Positions 7,981-16,923 of a DNA stretch of 64,000 nucleotides are shown here, in pieces. Where the stretch lies: NCBI RefSeq assembly GCF_001861355.1, contig NZ_MASN01000030.1, positions 310,001 to 374,000 on the forward strand. The letters are read 5' to 3'. The position numbers and the translations under genes were made by a program. Positions within the stretch are counted from its first letter, which is position 1. The number at the start of each line of letters is the position of its first letter. Origin of the DNA: Natrialba sp. SSL1. Its GTDB lineage: Archaea > Halobacteriota > Halobacteria > Halobacteriales > Natrialbaceae. The notes under the pieces are model-generated. The model had not been told where the DNA came from, searched no databases, and saw only the letters and a list, made by a program, of their open reading frames with translations.

Positions 7981-9020
7981 ACGGACACCTCCGTGGACGA
8001 CTGACGACCATCGGCAGTTCCGTCGTCGTCAGTAGCGTCACTACTCCCACAGCGACCACTCTCATCACTTCCACCACTCCCACCGCCGCCACCACCACTA
8101 CCGCCCCCGACAGGCACATCTCCCGTATACTGATTGAACAACTCCTCCATCGAGGCCGGCTCAGAGACGATATCCGCGACCGTCGCCCGCTCGTCGACGT
8201 GCCTGACCACGTCCACCTTCGCAGCTGCATCGTGGCAGTCGACACGGAGTTCCGCCCCCTCGAGTACAACCGCCTCGACGACAGGTAGTTGGGACAGTTC
8301 AGCGGTGATCGACTCCGGCACTGACTCGAGTGCCAGCCGAATTCGAGACGATTGCTCCAGGTCGTCGCGGAGCGTCTCGATGTCGTCGAGCGCGACCAGC
8401 CGTCCCCCGGACATGATGGCGACGCGGTCGCAGACGGCTTCGACCTCGGAGAGGACGTGACTCGAGAAGAAGACGGTCGTCCCGTCGGCGGCGAGGTCCT
8501 GAATCGTCGCCCGCAGTTCTTGAACGCCGGTCGGATCGAGACCGGACGACGGCTCGTCGAGTACGAGGAGGTCCGGGTCGCCGACGAGCGCCATCCCGAA
8601 GGCGAGTCGCTGGCACATGCCCTTCGAGAAGCCGCCGGCACGGCGGTCTGCTGCATCGACGATGCCGACCCGTTCGAGGATAGCGTCGGGATCGTCGGCT
8701 GCGTCTTTCGTTCGGATGACCCACTCGAGATGCTCGCGAGCGGTTAGTCTGTCGTAGAGGCTGTAGCCGTCGGGGAGGACGCCGATTCGTTCGCGGGTCG
8801 GCGCGAACTCGCCGCTAACGTCCTGGCCGAGCACCGTTGCGCTGCCGGCGGTCGGCGAAACGTAGCCGAGGAGGATGTTGATCGTCGTCGACTTCCCGGC
8901 TCCGTTCGGGCCGAGAAAGCCGAATATCTCGCCCTCGTCGACGCTAAAGGAGAGGTCGTCGACGGCGAGGACGCCGCCTGGATACGCCTTTCGCAACCCG
9001 GAGACTTCGATGGGGACCAT
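7977..9020 (-). CDS. ABC transporter ATP-binding protein (exporter type)
   Basis: 347 residues. Walker A GPNGAGKST near residue 38, Walker B LLVLDEPSSGLDP, and a variant signature GFSKGMCQRL in place of LSGGQ, which is common in CcmA/NatA-type exporter ATPases. A D-loop and switch His follow (SSHVLSEVEAVCD). The C-terminal tail is Gly/Ser-rich, low complexity and probably disordered. It powers the permease translated from the overlapping downstream frame. A TATA box at 9045-9054 lies 25-34 bases upstream of the ATG, consistent with a leaderless two-gene operon. Confidence 0.92.
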   Translation of the reverse strand: MVPIEVSGLRKAYPGGVLAVDDLSFSVDEGEIFGFLGPNGAGKSTTINILLGYVSPTAGSATVLGQDVSGEFAPTRERIGVLPDGYSLYDRLTAREHLEWVIRTKDAADDPDAILERVGIVDAADRRAGGFSKGMCQRLAFGMALVGDPDLLVLDEPSSGLDPTGVQELRATIQDLAADGTTVFFSSHVLSEVEAVCDRVAIMSGGRLVALDDIETLRDDLEQSSRIRLALESVPESITAELSQLPVVEAVVLEGAELRVDCHDAAAKVDVVRHVDERATVADIVSEPASMEELFNQYTGDVPVGGGSGGGGGGSGGSDESGRCGSSDATDDDGTADGRQSSTEVSV

Positions 9021-9044
9021 ACTGGTGCTCGCCGCTATAGTGAC

Positions 9045-9054
9045 AATATATTTT
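9045..9054 (-). promoter_or_regulatory. TATA box of the ABC exporter operon
   Basis: AAAATATATT read on the minus strand, 25-34 bases before the ATG at 9020. The position fits an archaeal TBP site for a leaderless transcript. Confidence 0.55.
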
Positions 9055-9129
9055 CGAATGAGTCTGAAAGAAAGAGAGGTATGGAACGGCGACCCACCGG
9101 GTCAGCACGTCAGCACGCAGTTATTGGAG

Positions 9130-10311
9130 CTACTCGGACTCGAGTAGCCGCGAAACCACAGGCGACTCGTCGGATCCGAGCGCCGACCGGACGAGCAGGT
9201 GGCCGCCGAGTTCGGCGAGGCTGATGACGTCGTCGGCGCCGGCGCGCTCGAGTTTCGCCGTGTTCTCGCGGTCGGTCGCGGCAGTGACGATGCGAACGTC
9301 CGGGCGGAGTTCGCGGGCGGTGAGAACCGCCAGCGCGTCCTCGGCGTCGTTGTTCGTCGCGACGAGCACGGTGCGTGCGCTCTTGATCTTCGCCCGTTCG
9401 AGTGGCCCCTCGTCGCTCGGGTTTCCGGAGAGAACCCGGATATCACGCTCTGACAGCTCGCTCGCAGCCGTTTCATCTCTGGTGACGACGAGGAACTGCT
9501 CGTCGGCGTCGGCGAGTTCGGTGACGATCGGTTCGGTCAGGTCCCCGTAGCCGAGGACGAGTACGTGGTTCTCGAGGAGTTCGAGTTCTGAATCGGTCAT
9601 AATTCCGAGTGTCTTTGAGATTCGGGCCTGGATTGCGGGGCCGACGAGCGCCCCGATGGCGATACCGAAGCTGGCGACGCCGAGGACGACGACGGACATG
9701 GTAAACAGCTGTGCGATTTCGGTTGTCGGGCCGATGTCGCCGTAGCCGACGGTGCTCGACGTGATCAGGGTGAAGTAGAAGGCGTCGAGCAGGTGTTCGA
9801 TGCCGTCGAAGTCCTCGCGAAGCGCGTACGCGCCAAAGGTGCCGTAGGCCTGCACGCCGACGAGCGCGCCGCCCGCAGCAAGTTGTGTCGTCGTCAGCGA
9901 GAGCGAGCGGTCGAACCGCCGACGCGTCAACAACAGCGTCGGCATTGAGACGACCGAGAGCACGACGAGCGGAAGCGAGTACGAACTCGCCTGGAGGAGC
10001 CCCTGCACAGCCGTCAGTGGCAAGAGGAGCAGTGTTGCCCACCAGCCGGCCCGCAGTCCGCGTCTGAGTGCAAGTACGCTCCCAAGCATGAGAAAGCCAG
10101 TGAGTGCTCCGGTGAAGCCGACCGCGTTCTGCACGGCGACGGGAACGTGTGGCGCGAGCGGGCCGAAGTCGGCGGCCGCCTGGTCAATTCTGAGGATACC
10201 GGTCGCAACCGACAGCAGTGCGACGAGCAATGCAAGGCCAACGGCTGCGCGCGTCGTCACGATCCAGCGCCAGTTCTCCGGCAACCGTTCGGTCACCCGT
10301 TCGCCGACCAT
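9130..10311 (-). CDS. potassium channel with TrkA-N (RCK) domain
   Basis: 393 residues from the ATG at 10311 (a GTG three codons upstream is possible). There are four or five N-terminal hydrophobic helices, then a pore loop with selectivity filter TVGYGD at about 187-192 and a last helix. A cytoplasmic Rossmann domain follows (HVLVLGYGDLTEPIV from about 249, then VVTRDE and VLVATNNDAEDAL), the TrkA-N/RCK gating domain. No TrkA-C domain is evident after it. It would be a ligand-gated K+ channel in the cytoplasmic membrane, relevant to the high internal K+ of haloarchaea. Confidence 0.92.
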   Translation of the reverse strand: MVGERVTERLPENWRWIVTTRAAVGLALLVALLSVATGILRIDQAAADFGPLAPHVPVAVQNAVGFTGALTGFLMLGSVLALRRGLRAGWWATLLLLPLTAVQGLLQASSYSLPLVVLSVVSMPTLLLTRRRFDRSLSLTTTQLAAGGALVGVQAYGTFGAYALREDFDGIEHLLDAFYFTLITSSTVGYGDIGPTTEIAQLFTMSVVVLGVASFGIAIGALVGPAIQARISKTLGIMTDSELELLENHVLVLGYGDLTEPIVTELADADEQFLVVTRDETAASELSERDIRVLSGNPSDEGPLERAKIKSARTVLVATNNDAEDALAVLTARELRPDVRIVTAATDRENTAKLERAGADDVISLAELGGHLLVRSALGSDESPVVSRLLESE

Positions 10312-10486
10312 TCTATACACACCGTTCCAGCCTGGGTGTAGTTAAGCGTCTCCGTCCGTCACGGTCCGTCGGGCAACCGTTACGCAAGAGAACACCTCGA
10401 CCAACAGAACACCTCGATCAACAGGGCAGCGCTACTGCACACCTCGGAGCGGTAGCTACTTGCCTTCGGCACCGATATCGCCACCT

Positions 10487-10771
10487 ATGCCAACGGAGTG
10501 GAAACTGTTCGCAGACCTCGCCGAACGCGCCGGGGACAAACAGGTCACCGTCGACGCATCGGCCGGTGACACCGTCGACGACGCGCTCTCCGAACTGACC
10601 GCGGACCGACCCGCCGTCGGCGACCGCGTCCTCACCGACGACGGCGACCTGCGATCGCAGATCAACGTCATGCGAAACGGGACGAACGTGCTCGTCGAAG
10701 AGGAGGGACTCGATACGGTACTCGAGGAGGGCGACGAACTTGCGTTATTCCCGCCGGTCAGCGGCGGCTAA
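10487..10771 (+). CDS. samp1: ubiquitin-like small archaeal modifier protein SAMP1
   Basis: 94 residues from the ATG at 10487. MPTEWKLFADLAE at the start and ELALFPPVSGG at the end match Haloferax SAMP1 closely, including the C-terminal Gly-Gly that is adenylated by UbaA and joined to lysines or used as sulfur carrier (MoaD-like) for molybdopterin. Beta-grasp fold. The upstream in-frame ATG at 10460 would add nine residues not seen in the family. The stop codon ends at 10771, immediately next to the stop of the convergent GNAT gene. Confidence 0.93.
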   Translation: MPTEWKLFADLAERAGDKQVTVDASAGDTVDDALSELTADRPAVGDRVLTDDGDLRSQINVMRNGTNVLVEEEGLDTVLEEGDELALFPPVSGG

Positions 10772-11734
10772 CTAGAGCGCGCCGCTGAGGACAAAGTCCG
10801 GCTCCTCGGAAATCGTCGCACCCGCGTAGGAGGCGTCGCTGACGACGGCGGCCGTCTCCGGGATCAGTACTCGCGTCCGATCAGCGCCGAGAGCAGCGGC
10901 GTCGCGGCTGAGGGCGGCGAACAGCGATCGAGTTGCGTCGACGTCCTCCCAGGCACCGACGCCGTACTCGGCCCAGGTTTCATCCTCACCGTCGTCGTTC
11001 TCGCGCTCGTAGGTTCGGAGTCGGTAGGAGGCACCGACGTATCGACCGTCGCGTTCGACGGCGAAGACCTCGGTGTCGTCGTTCGCGTTGATCGCATCGT
11101 TCGCGTCGGTCCTCCCGTTCTCGCCGCCTGAATCGGACGCGAACTCCAGGAAATCCTGTCGCGTGAGTTCGCGCATGGACCACGTCTCCTCCGGCGCGTA
11201 GCCGAGCCCGTTCAGGTGTTCGCGAGCGTCACTGTTGGTCCAGTACCGCCAGGCGGCACTGGGGTCGTTCGTCACCGTGTCAGGACCCGAGGCGTCGGGG
11301 TTGGGTTTCGGATGTGCAAACCGGAACTCGGTCGCTGGTTCGAGACCACTCTTTCGCGCTGCACCGAGCGACGCTGCGTTCCACGAGAACACCATCACGC
11401 GGCCGACGGTTGCGCCCTGCTCGCGCGCCCACTCGAAACAGGCGTCGTTGAGCCGCCCGCTCAGGCCCTGACGCTGGTAGTCGGGATTGACCCGCATTCC
11501 CTGGAACCAGGCCTCGTCTGGCGAGACCATCACGGCCTGGACGATCCCTGCGACGTCGTCGCCGGCGTCGGCGAGGAACGTCTTCTTGTGATCGTCGTCC
11601 TCGTCCTCGAGCCAATCGTGGTAGACCTTCGGGATGTAGTCGCCGCCGCGGTCCGTCCAGATCTTCTCGGTGAAGGCCTTGACGCCCTCATAATCGTCGT
11701 GCGTCGCTCGCCGGATGTGAATACCTACTGACAT
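10772..11734 (-). CDS. GNAT family N-acetyltransferase, possible two-domain
   Basis: 320 residues from the ATG at 11734; the longer frame to 11830 overlaps gatD and adds Arg-rich sequence unlike a real N terminus. The first half is a GNAT domain (IHIRRATHDDYEGVKAFTEKIW; acetyl-CoA loop VNPDYQRQGLSGRL). The second half (FAVERDGRYVGASYRL through a helix to VLIPET) looks like a second, degenerate GNAT lobe. Substrate unknown. The ATG lies 5 bases after the gatD stop, so it is probably the second gene of a gatD operon. Confidence 0.85.
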   Translation of the reverse strand: MSVGIHIRRATHDDYEGVKAFTEKIWTDRGGDYIPKVYHDWLEDEDDDHKKTFLADAGDDVAGIVQAVMVSPDEAWFQGMRVNPDYQRQGLSGRLNDACFEWAREQGATVGRVMVFSWNAASLGAARKSGLEPATEFRFAHPKPNPDASGPDTVTNDPSAAWRYWTNSDAREHLNGLGYAPEETWSMRELTRQDFLEFASDSGGENGRTDANDAINANDDTEVFAVERDGRYVGASYRLRTYERENDDGEDETWAEYGVGAWEDVDATRSLFAALSRDAAALGADRTRVLIPETAAVVSDASYAGATISEEPDFVLSGAL

Positions 11735-11739
11735 CGCGA

Positions 11740-13020
11740 TCACTCCCAGGGAACCGACCGCTCCTGCAGTTCGCCGGCGATCGAGGTCTGCATCGTCTCT
11801 GTGACGGAGTCCTCGTTCGCGAGCGCCCACATCAGCTTCACCTTTGCCGTCCCTGGGAGAGTGTCGCCAGCCTCGATGACACCGGCGTCGAGGAGGTCCC
11901 GACCCGTATCGTAGACACGGTCACAGACTCGACCCTCGAGACACTGGCTGGTCATAACGACAGTCGTACCGTCTGCGACCAGTTCCTCGATTCGCGGGAT
12001 CAGGTCCGTGTGGACGTGTCCGAGTCCAGTTCCCTCGATGACCAGCCCGTCGGCACCCTCGACCACGTCGAGGAAGGCCGGATCCATTCCCGGCGTAAAC
12101 TTCAGCAGTTCCACGTCGGACTCGAGTGCAGCCGAGAGTTCGAGGTCGACCTCGCCGCGTTGCTGGTAGTCGCGGCGGAAGCTGACGGTTTCACTGTCGT
12201 AATCGACGGTGCCGAGTGGCTCTGCACCGATGGTTTCGAAGGCGTCGCGGCGGGAGGTGTGGTTCTTTCGGACGCGGGTGCCGCGGTGGAGCGCGCAGCT
12301 GTCGTCCGACTCGGAACCGTGCATACAGACGAGGACCTCCGCGCAGTCGCTCTTTGCGGCTTCGACGGCTGAGACGGCGTTCATCACGTTGTCCGAAGAG
12401 GGTCGGTCGGCCGAGCGCTGGCTGCCGGTGAAGACGATCGGGACCGGCGTCTCGAGCATGAAGGAGAGCGCCGAGGCGGAGTACTGCATCGTGTCGGTGC
12501 CGTGCATGACGACGACGCCATCCGCGCCGTTCTCGATTTCCTCGTGGACCGCCTGAGCGAGGTCTTGCCAGATCGGCGGCTCCATATTCTCGGAGAGGAT
12601 GTTCGCGACGACGCGCCCGCGGTAGTTCGCGCGGCCGGCTAGGTCGGGAACGGCACGCAGCACGTCCTCGGCGTCGAACTGAGCGGTCACCGCGCCAGTC
12701 CGGTAGTCGACTGTCGAGGCGATGGTGCCGCCGGTCGAGATCAGCGAGATGGTCGGCAGGTCGTCGTCGAACTCGACTTCGTCGCTGGCGTCGTCGGCAG
12801 CGTCTTCTGCGGCGTCAGCGTCGGCGTCGTCAGCAGCGTCGCCGTCGATCTCGTACACATCTTCCGCAAGAACCGAAATGTCGGCCCCGTCTCGGTCGAC
12901 ACCGACGTTGTATCCACCTTCGAGTTTCACCACGAGCTGCTCGTCCGTGCTGGAGGGAAGCAACACGCCTTCGTACGTGCGATCCGCGCGGTCGACGCGA
13001 ACGTGATCGCCTGGATTCAT
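11740..13020 (-). CDS. gatD: glutamyl-tRNA(Gln) amidotransferase subunit D
   Basis: 426 residues from the ATG at 13020 (MNPGDHVRVDRADRTYEGVLLP is the conserved GatD start; the longer frame adds an Arg-rich tail). The N-terminal barrel is followed by an Asp/Ala linker and an L-asparaginase-type domain: ISTGGTIAS carries the catalytic Thr, then VVMHGTDTMQYSA and KNHTSRRDAF. GatD releases ammonia from an amide donor for GatE, which converts Glu-tRNA(Gln) to Gln-tRNA(Gln). gatE is not in the window. Followed by the GNAT gene. Confidence 0.93.
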   Translation of the reverse strand: MNPGDHVRVDRADRTYEGVLLPSSTDEQLVVKLEGGYNVGVDRDGADISVLAEDVYEIDGDAADDADADAAEDAADDASDEVEFDDDLPTISLISTGGTIASTVDYRTGAVTAQFDAEDVLRAVPDLAGRANYRGRVVANILSENMEPPIWQDLAQAVHEEIENGADGVVVMHGTDTMQYSASALSFMLETPVPIVFTGSQRSADRPSSDNVMNAVSAVEAAKSDCAEVLVCMHGSESDDSCALHRGTRVRKNHTSRRDAFETIGAEPLGTVDYDSETVSFRRDYQQRGEVDLELSAALESDVELLKFTPGMDPAFLDVVEGADGLVIEGTGLGHVHTDLIPRIEELVADGTTVVMTSQCLEGRVCDRVYDTGRDLLDAGVIEAGDTLPGTAKVKLMWALANEDSVTETMQTSIAGELQERSVPWE

Positions 13021-13093
13021 ACGAACGGGTTGCGCGTCGGCGGACTTGAAGGCACGCTTTCCGCCCAACGGCAGCCGACTCCACACCCGATCG

Positions 13094-13318
13094 CTAGCCG
13101 GCGACGCCGATAACGACGAGTCCCAGCCCGGCGAGCAAGAGAACGCCCGCAATCATCGCCGTCAGCAGCCGAACCGTTGCCAGCGCGTCCTCGGACAACT
13201 CGAGTCGGGGGTAGAAGTGGCGGGCAGCAGAGAGTGCCCCCAGCCCGATCGCGATGGCGATAATTCCGAAGGCGACCAGATCGACGTTCACACTCCCCTC
13301 TACCAGCCCGTTGGTCAT
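13094..13318 (-). CDS. small two-helix membrane protein
   Basis: 74 residues with two hydrophobic helices (VDLVAFGIIAIAIGLGAL and TAMIAGVLLLAGLGLVVIG) joined by a short loop RHFYPRLELSEDALA. ATG at 13318. It ends 73 bases upstream of gatD on the same strand. Homology and function not recognised; the acidic loop and codon usage fit a real haloarchaeal gene. Confidence 0.65.
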   Translation of the reverse strand: MTNGLVEGSVNVDLVAFGIIAIAIGLGALSAARHFYPRLELSEDALATVRLLTAMIAGVLLLAGLGLVVIGVAG

Positions 13319-13487
13319 AAACGTCGTCCGTGTCGGTGACGACGGTCACGGCAAGAAACTGAAAGCGGAACTGCATCCGTCTCTGGCAGGGGTACTCGAG
13401 TACCCAAACACGGACGGGGAGTGACCCGGTCACGAAAGGTGACAGGACAGGGAAAAGACCATGGTGCCGGCGACCCAGCGTTCGTAT

Positions 13488-14153
13488 ATGAACGACCGCT
13501 CGGACGAGGTGACCGAGCAGCGAGACGGCGACCCCCGCTCGACCGACGACCTCCTCTCAGAAACGGAGCAGTTGCTTTCGGAGACGGGTGGTGCTGGCGA
13601 TGGTGGTACTGGTACTGGTGCTGGTGCTAGTGGCCCCGGAGAGCCCAGTCAGGCTGCCACCAGAGACGCCACGTCGAGCACCGCCGCCGATGCAGGAATG
13701 GACGACCTCTCGAGGTTTGGTACCGGTCCGGAACCGGAACCCGAAGCACGCGAGCGGACGGCGGCCGACGCAGGTGGCTCTCGCCTCGGCAAACTCACGG
13801 GCGGGCGCTCCCTCGAAGAGTACTTCTCTCCGAAGGCGTTTCTCGCGCTCGTGCTAACCCTTGCGGTCGGCCTGTTCGCTGGCGGCGCGGTGATCCCCAT
13901 CGCCGGACAGCTCATCGGTATCTTCGCCACTGCCTTCCTGATCGGCGTCATTACGTCGAAACGGCGGTATCTGGAGCTAACGGGCGCTGGAATCACCGCC
14001 GGGATGGTGACGACGCTGGACCCGGTCTACTTCGCACTCGGCTCCGGCCTGACGCTGCTCGGAATCGGTGCGGCGATCGGGTTCGTCGCCTCCGTCGCCG
14101 GCTACTACTTCGGTCGCGACCTTCGCGACGGATTGGTTCGAGACGTTCCCTAA
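13488..14153 (+). CDS. membrane protein with disordered N terminus
   Basis: 221 residues from the ATG at 13488 (MNDRSDEVTEQ; an upstream ATG at 13461 would add nine residues). The first 115 residues are acidic and low complexity, with a Gly/Thr/Ala run encoded by repeated GGTACT/GGTGCT words. They are followed by GGRSLEEYFSPKAFL and three or four membrane helices to residue 210 (VGLFAGGAVIPIAGQLIGIFA, AGMVTTLDPVYFALG, IGAAIGFVASVAGYYFG). A haloarchaeal membrane protein of unknown function. Confidence 0.8.
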   Translation: MNDRSDEVTEQRDGDPRSTDDLLSETEQLLSETGGAGDGGTGTGAGASGPGEPSQAATRDATSSTAADAGMDDLSRFGTGPEPEPEARERTAADAGGSRLGKLTGGRSLEEYFSPKAFLALVLTLAVGLFAGGAVIPIAGQLIGIFATAFLIGVITSKRRYLELTGAGITAGMVTTLDPVYFALGSGLTLLGIGAAIGFVASVAGYYFGRDLRDGLVRDVP

Positions 14154-14197
14154 GTCGCCACTCGTATACTCCTGCGTCAGGTTTTGGATAGTACCAC

Positions 14198-14512
14198 ATG
14201 CCCCATGAGTACGACAAACTCGTTCGAGACAATATTCCGGAGATGATTTTGGAAAACGGAGAGACGCCAGTCACACGAACTGCCAGCGATGCGGAGTACG
14301 AAACGTACCTCTGCAAAAAATTGCGCGAAGAGGTCGAGGAGTACGTCGCTGATCGGGACGTGGACGAATTGGCCGACGTACTCGAAGTGCTCCACGCGAT
14401 ACGGAAGTTCGAGGGCGTCTCCGAACAGGAACTGCACGATCGGAGAGAGCGAAAAGCCGACGAACGGGGCCGATTCGACGAGCGACAGATTCTCGAGCGC
14501 GTGACGGACTGA
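14198..14512 (+). CDS. MazG-like nucleotide pyrophosphohydrolase
   Basis: 104 residues. The start MPHEYDKLVRDNIPEMI and the helices LREEVEEYVADRDVDELADVLEVLHAI give the EExxE...ExxD metal-binding signature of all-alpha NTP pyrophosphohydrolases (MazG/HisE fold). The KLVRDNIP opening marks the phosphoribosyl-ATP-pyrophosphohydrolase-like house-cleaning subgroup, which probably hydrolyses abnormal nucleoside triphosphates. It is not the hisE gene itself by context. Stands alone. Confidence 0.88.
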   Translation: MPHEYDKLVRDNIPEMILENGETPVTRTASDAEYETYLCKKLREEVEEYVADRDVDELADVLEVLHAIRKFEGVSEQELHDRRERKADERGRFDERQILERVTD

Positions 14513-14544
14513 TTCGAGGGCGTGACAAAATAACCGGACGGGAG

Positions 14545-15204
14545 CTACCCGTTCGTCGTCAACTCCCAGCCGCGCTCCGTTCGCTGAACGACCCCCTCGT
14601 CTGCCATTGACTCTAACAGCTCCGCGATGACCTCTCGCGGCGCATCGAGTTCTCGACCCAGTTCGCCAACCGACTTCGGCTCCGTCCGAATTGTCGCCAG
14701 CAGGTCGGCGTAAATCCGACTTTCCGGGCCAGCACCGACGGTTTCCGAAATCTGGTCGAGAACGTCGTACAGCTGACTCTGCACCCAGCGCTGGGCCAGC
14801 GACAGTTCGTTCTCGAGTCGCTCCAGGTCCTCGAGTGCACCCAGCAGTTCGTCGAGTTCGTCGAGTTCGTCGCAGGCGACATCGAGGGAGAGGTGCCGAC
14901 AGGTAGAGATATCGAAACTGTTGTTGGTCGGGTAGGCGCTCTTGCTGGCGAAGCCGTAAGGGGAGACGGTGACCTCGAGGCGGACGTTGCGAGCGATGTG
15001 GAAGTACTTCCGGCGCTGGTCGTCGACGTGGCTCTCGATCAGGCCGGCCTCCTCGAGTTTGCGGAGGTGTTCGATGACTGCCTTGGGACTAACGCCAATG
15101 TATTCGGAGATTTCAGTCACATAGCAGGGTTTGCGAGCGAGAAGACGGAGGATACGCCTCCGATTCTCGTTTCCCAGTAGATCCAACAAAGCGGCGGAGT
15201 CCAT
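14545..15204 (-). CDS. ArsR-like winged-helix transcriptional regulator
   Basis: 219 residues from the ATG at 15204. The N-terminal wHTH reads MDSAALLDLLGNENRRRILR, then YVTEISEYIGVSPKAVIEHL, then KYFHIARNVRLEVTVSP, a pattern of haloarchaeal ArsR-family regulators. A Leu/Glu-rich coiled coil follows (ELDELDELLGALEDLERLEN), then a second winged-helix-like segment at the C terminus (SVGELGRELDAPREVIAELL). The two HTH units and the coiled coil suggest a dimeric DNA-binding protein. Target unknown. Confidence 0.85.
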   Translation of the reverse strand: MDSAALLDLLGNENRRRILRLLARKPCYVTEISEYIGVSPKAVIEHLRKLEEAGLIESHVDDQRRKYFHIARNVRLEVTVSPYGFASKSAYPTNNSFDISTCRHLSLDVACDELDELDELLGALEDLERLENELSLAQRWVQSQLYDVLDQISETVGAGPESRIYADLLATIRTEPKSVGELGRELDAPREVIAELLESMADEGVVQRTERGWELTTNG

Positions 15205-15310
15205 CGGTGGAGGGTATGGTATCACCGCTGAAAAGCGTGTCTGCTCGGGGGAGGAGGCGTGACGTGCTCACACACGGGGACTCCCGAGCAACGGTGATGA
15301 AATTGGGGAG

Positions 15311-15430
15311 GTGTCTGTGTCTGCGTCCGTGCCAGTGTCTGTGTTCACGTCGATATCTGCATTTCCGCGTTTGTGTCTGTGTCCGCGTCGATAGCTGTAT
15401 CCACGTTTGTGTCTGTGTCGTGCCTGTATC
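15311..15430. repeat. degenerate hexanucleotide (GTGTCT) tract
   Basis: About 20 units of a degenerate 6-base word (GTGTCT, GCGTCC, ACGTCG) stay largely in phase. Read on the minus strand the phase would code Asp-Thr-type repeats, but no gene starts or ends sensibly across it. It lies between the ArsR regulator start and the end of the secreted protein gene. Confidence 0.6.
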
Positions 15431-15500
15431 AGTTCCGACACGCAATCCAGCAACAGTCACGCAGTACGATGAGCCGACTTCGATTTCTCCCGGCTAACGA

Positions 15501-16628
15501 CTACCCGCGTTCTGTCGACCCCGCGGACGAGGACGTGTTCGGCGCTTGGTTGCCGTTCTCGGCCGTCGAGTCGCCGCCGCGATCGGTCATATCGGTCCCG
15601 GAATCGCCCGATGAACTCGAGTGCTCATCCGACTGGCCAGGGGCGGTCTCCGAATCCTGGGAGACGTTCTGACTCGATTCGTTCGCGTGATTGGCGTCCT
15701 GTCCGTTCCCCTGTCCAGCGCGTTGATCGGGCTGGTCAGGGCCAGATTCAGACGTTTCGTTAGCACCGTTCCCCTGGTTCTGATCCTGTCCCTGTCCCTG
15801 GCCCTGATCTGAACCCTGACCAGGCCGCTGGTCCTGATCAGGATCGGGTCCGGAACCAGCGCCAGCTCCCTGGTTTCCGGGCGAACTGCCAGTGTCTTGC
15901 TGTTCGGCACCGCTATCTGGGCCCGCGTGTGCCGGTGGACCGCCACCAACGCCAGGATGGTCCTCGAAGCCAGGAAGCCCCCGTGCAGTCGTCGCAACCT
16001 CCGGGCCAGTGAGTTGCGAGGCGTTCTCCTGAAGGGTTTCGAACCGCGTTGGGTCGTGACCGACCGCGACGCCTTTCGGCTTCGTTCGCTCGATCGAGTC
16101 GTTCAGCGAGGCGATTTCGACAGTCAACCGCGTCAGTCGTGCCTGGTACGCGGCCGAGGAGAGTTCGTCCTGTCGCTCACGCAATTCCTCGCGTTCGGCC
16201 TCGAGTTCGGCGAGACGAGTGTCGAACGATGTCGCGCGTTCATCGACGAGCCGTGATTTCGAATCGTTGTCGGCCGTCTCGTACGTCGCGTCGAACAACC
16301 CGTCGTCAACCGCGTGTTCAGCCTCCGCGGATGTCGACTGCATGAAGTCGGCAACGGTCGTGTTTGGACTCGAGTTTGCGTTCGCGTTCGTCTCCGATCC
16401 GGACTCCGATCCGTCGGTATCACTCGTCTCGCTTGTCTCGTTCGTCTCACTCGTCTCGCTTGTCTCGCTTGTCTCGCTCGCAAACAGCGCCGAGACGGCG
16501 TATGTCTGTTCGTCCGTGTCCCCCATCTCGTCGGGCGTCGCAGGGACGACAGCCGCGCCCGCAACGGGAGCGATCGTCAGTCCGATGACGGCAAGAAGGA
16601 CGAAGCCGACGACCTGAGTAGTACTCAT
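15501..16628 (-). CDS. secreted low-complexity protein with coiled coil
   Basis: 375 residues. An N-terminal Sec-type signal (MSTTQVVGFVLLAVIGLTIA) is followed by a Ser-Glu-Thr repeat (SETSETSETNETSET) and a central charged coiled coil (TRLAELEAEREELRERQDEL, then RLTVEIASLNDSIERTK). A 150-residue tail rich in Gly/Gln/Asn/Asp comes last (DQGQGQGQDQNQGNGAN). No catalytic domain is visible. It is likely exported and disordered at both ends. Function unknown; haloarchaeal secreted proteins with a similar coiled core exist, but I cannot name the family with certainty. Confidence 0.75.
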   Translation of the reverse strand: MSTTQVVGFVLLAVIGLTIAPVAGAAVVPATPDEMGDTDEQTYAVSALFASETSETSETSETNETSETSDTDGSESGSETNANANSSPNTTVADFMQSTSAEAEHAVDDGLFDATYETADNDSKSRLVDERATSFDTRLAELEAEREELRERQDELSSAAYQARLTRLTVEIASLNDSIERTKPKGVAVGHDPTRFETLQENASQLTGPEVATTARGLPGFEDHPGVGGGPPAHAGPDSGAEQQDTGSSPGNQGAGAGSGPDPDQDQRPGQGSDQGQGQGQDQNQGNGANETSESGPDQPDQRAGQGNGQDANHANESSQNVSQDSETAPGQSDEHSSSSGDSGTDMTDRGGDSTAENGNQAPNTSSSAGSTERG

Positions 16629-16923
16629 CGTGTTCGCTAGCTGCTTTCTCGGAACGTCCTAAAAAGTCGAACCTTCGTTCGAACCGTTCAATCACCAACG
16701 GTGATCGATACACCACGTTCTGAACGGTTCACCGGCTATTCGCGTCGAGTTCTGAAACCCGCATCTTCGGCAAGAACAAGGCGAAATCAGCGACTGAAAC
16801 CGATGTGAAACGTGAAACAGTACCCCATGTGACGGTTGGTGGACGTGAAAGGCCTCTGATAGCGGACCGGGATAAGCCTGTCTGCCAATAGTTATGTCAC
16901 TTCGGACCATGGGTACTAGTGTC

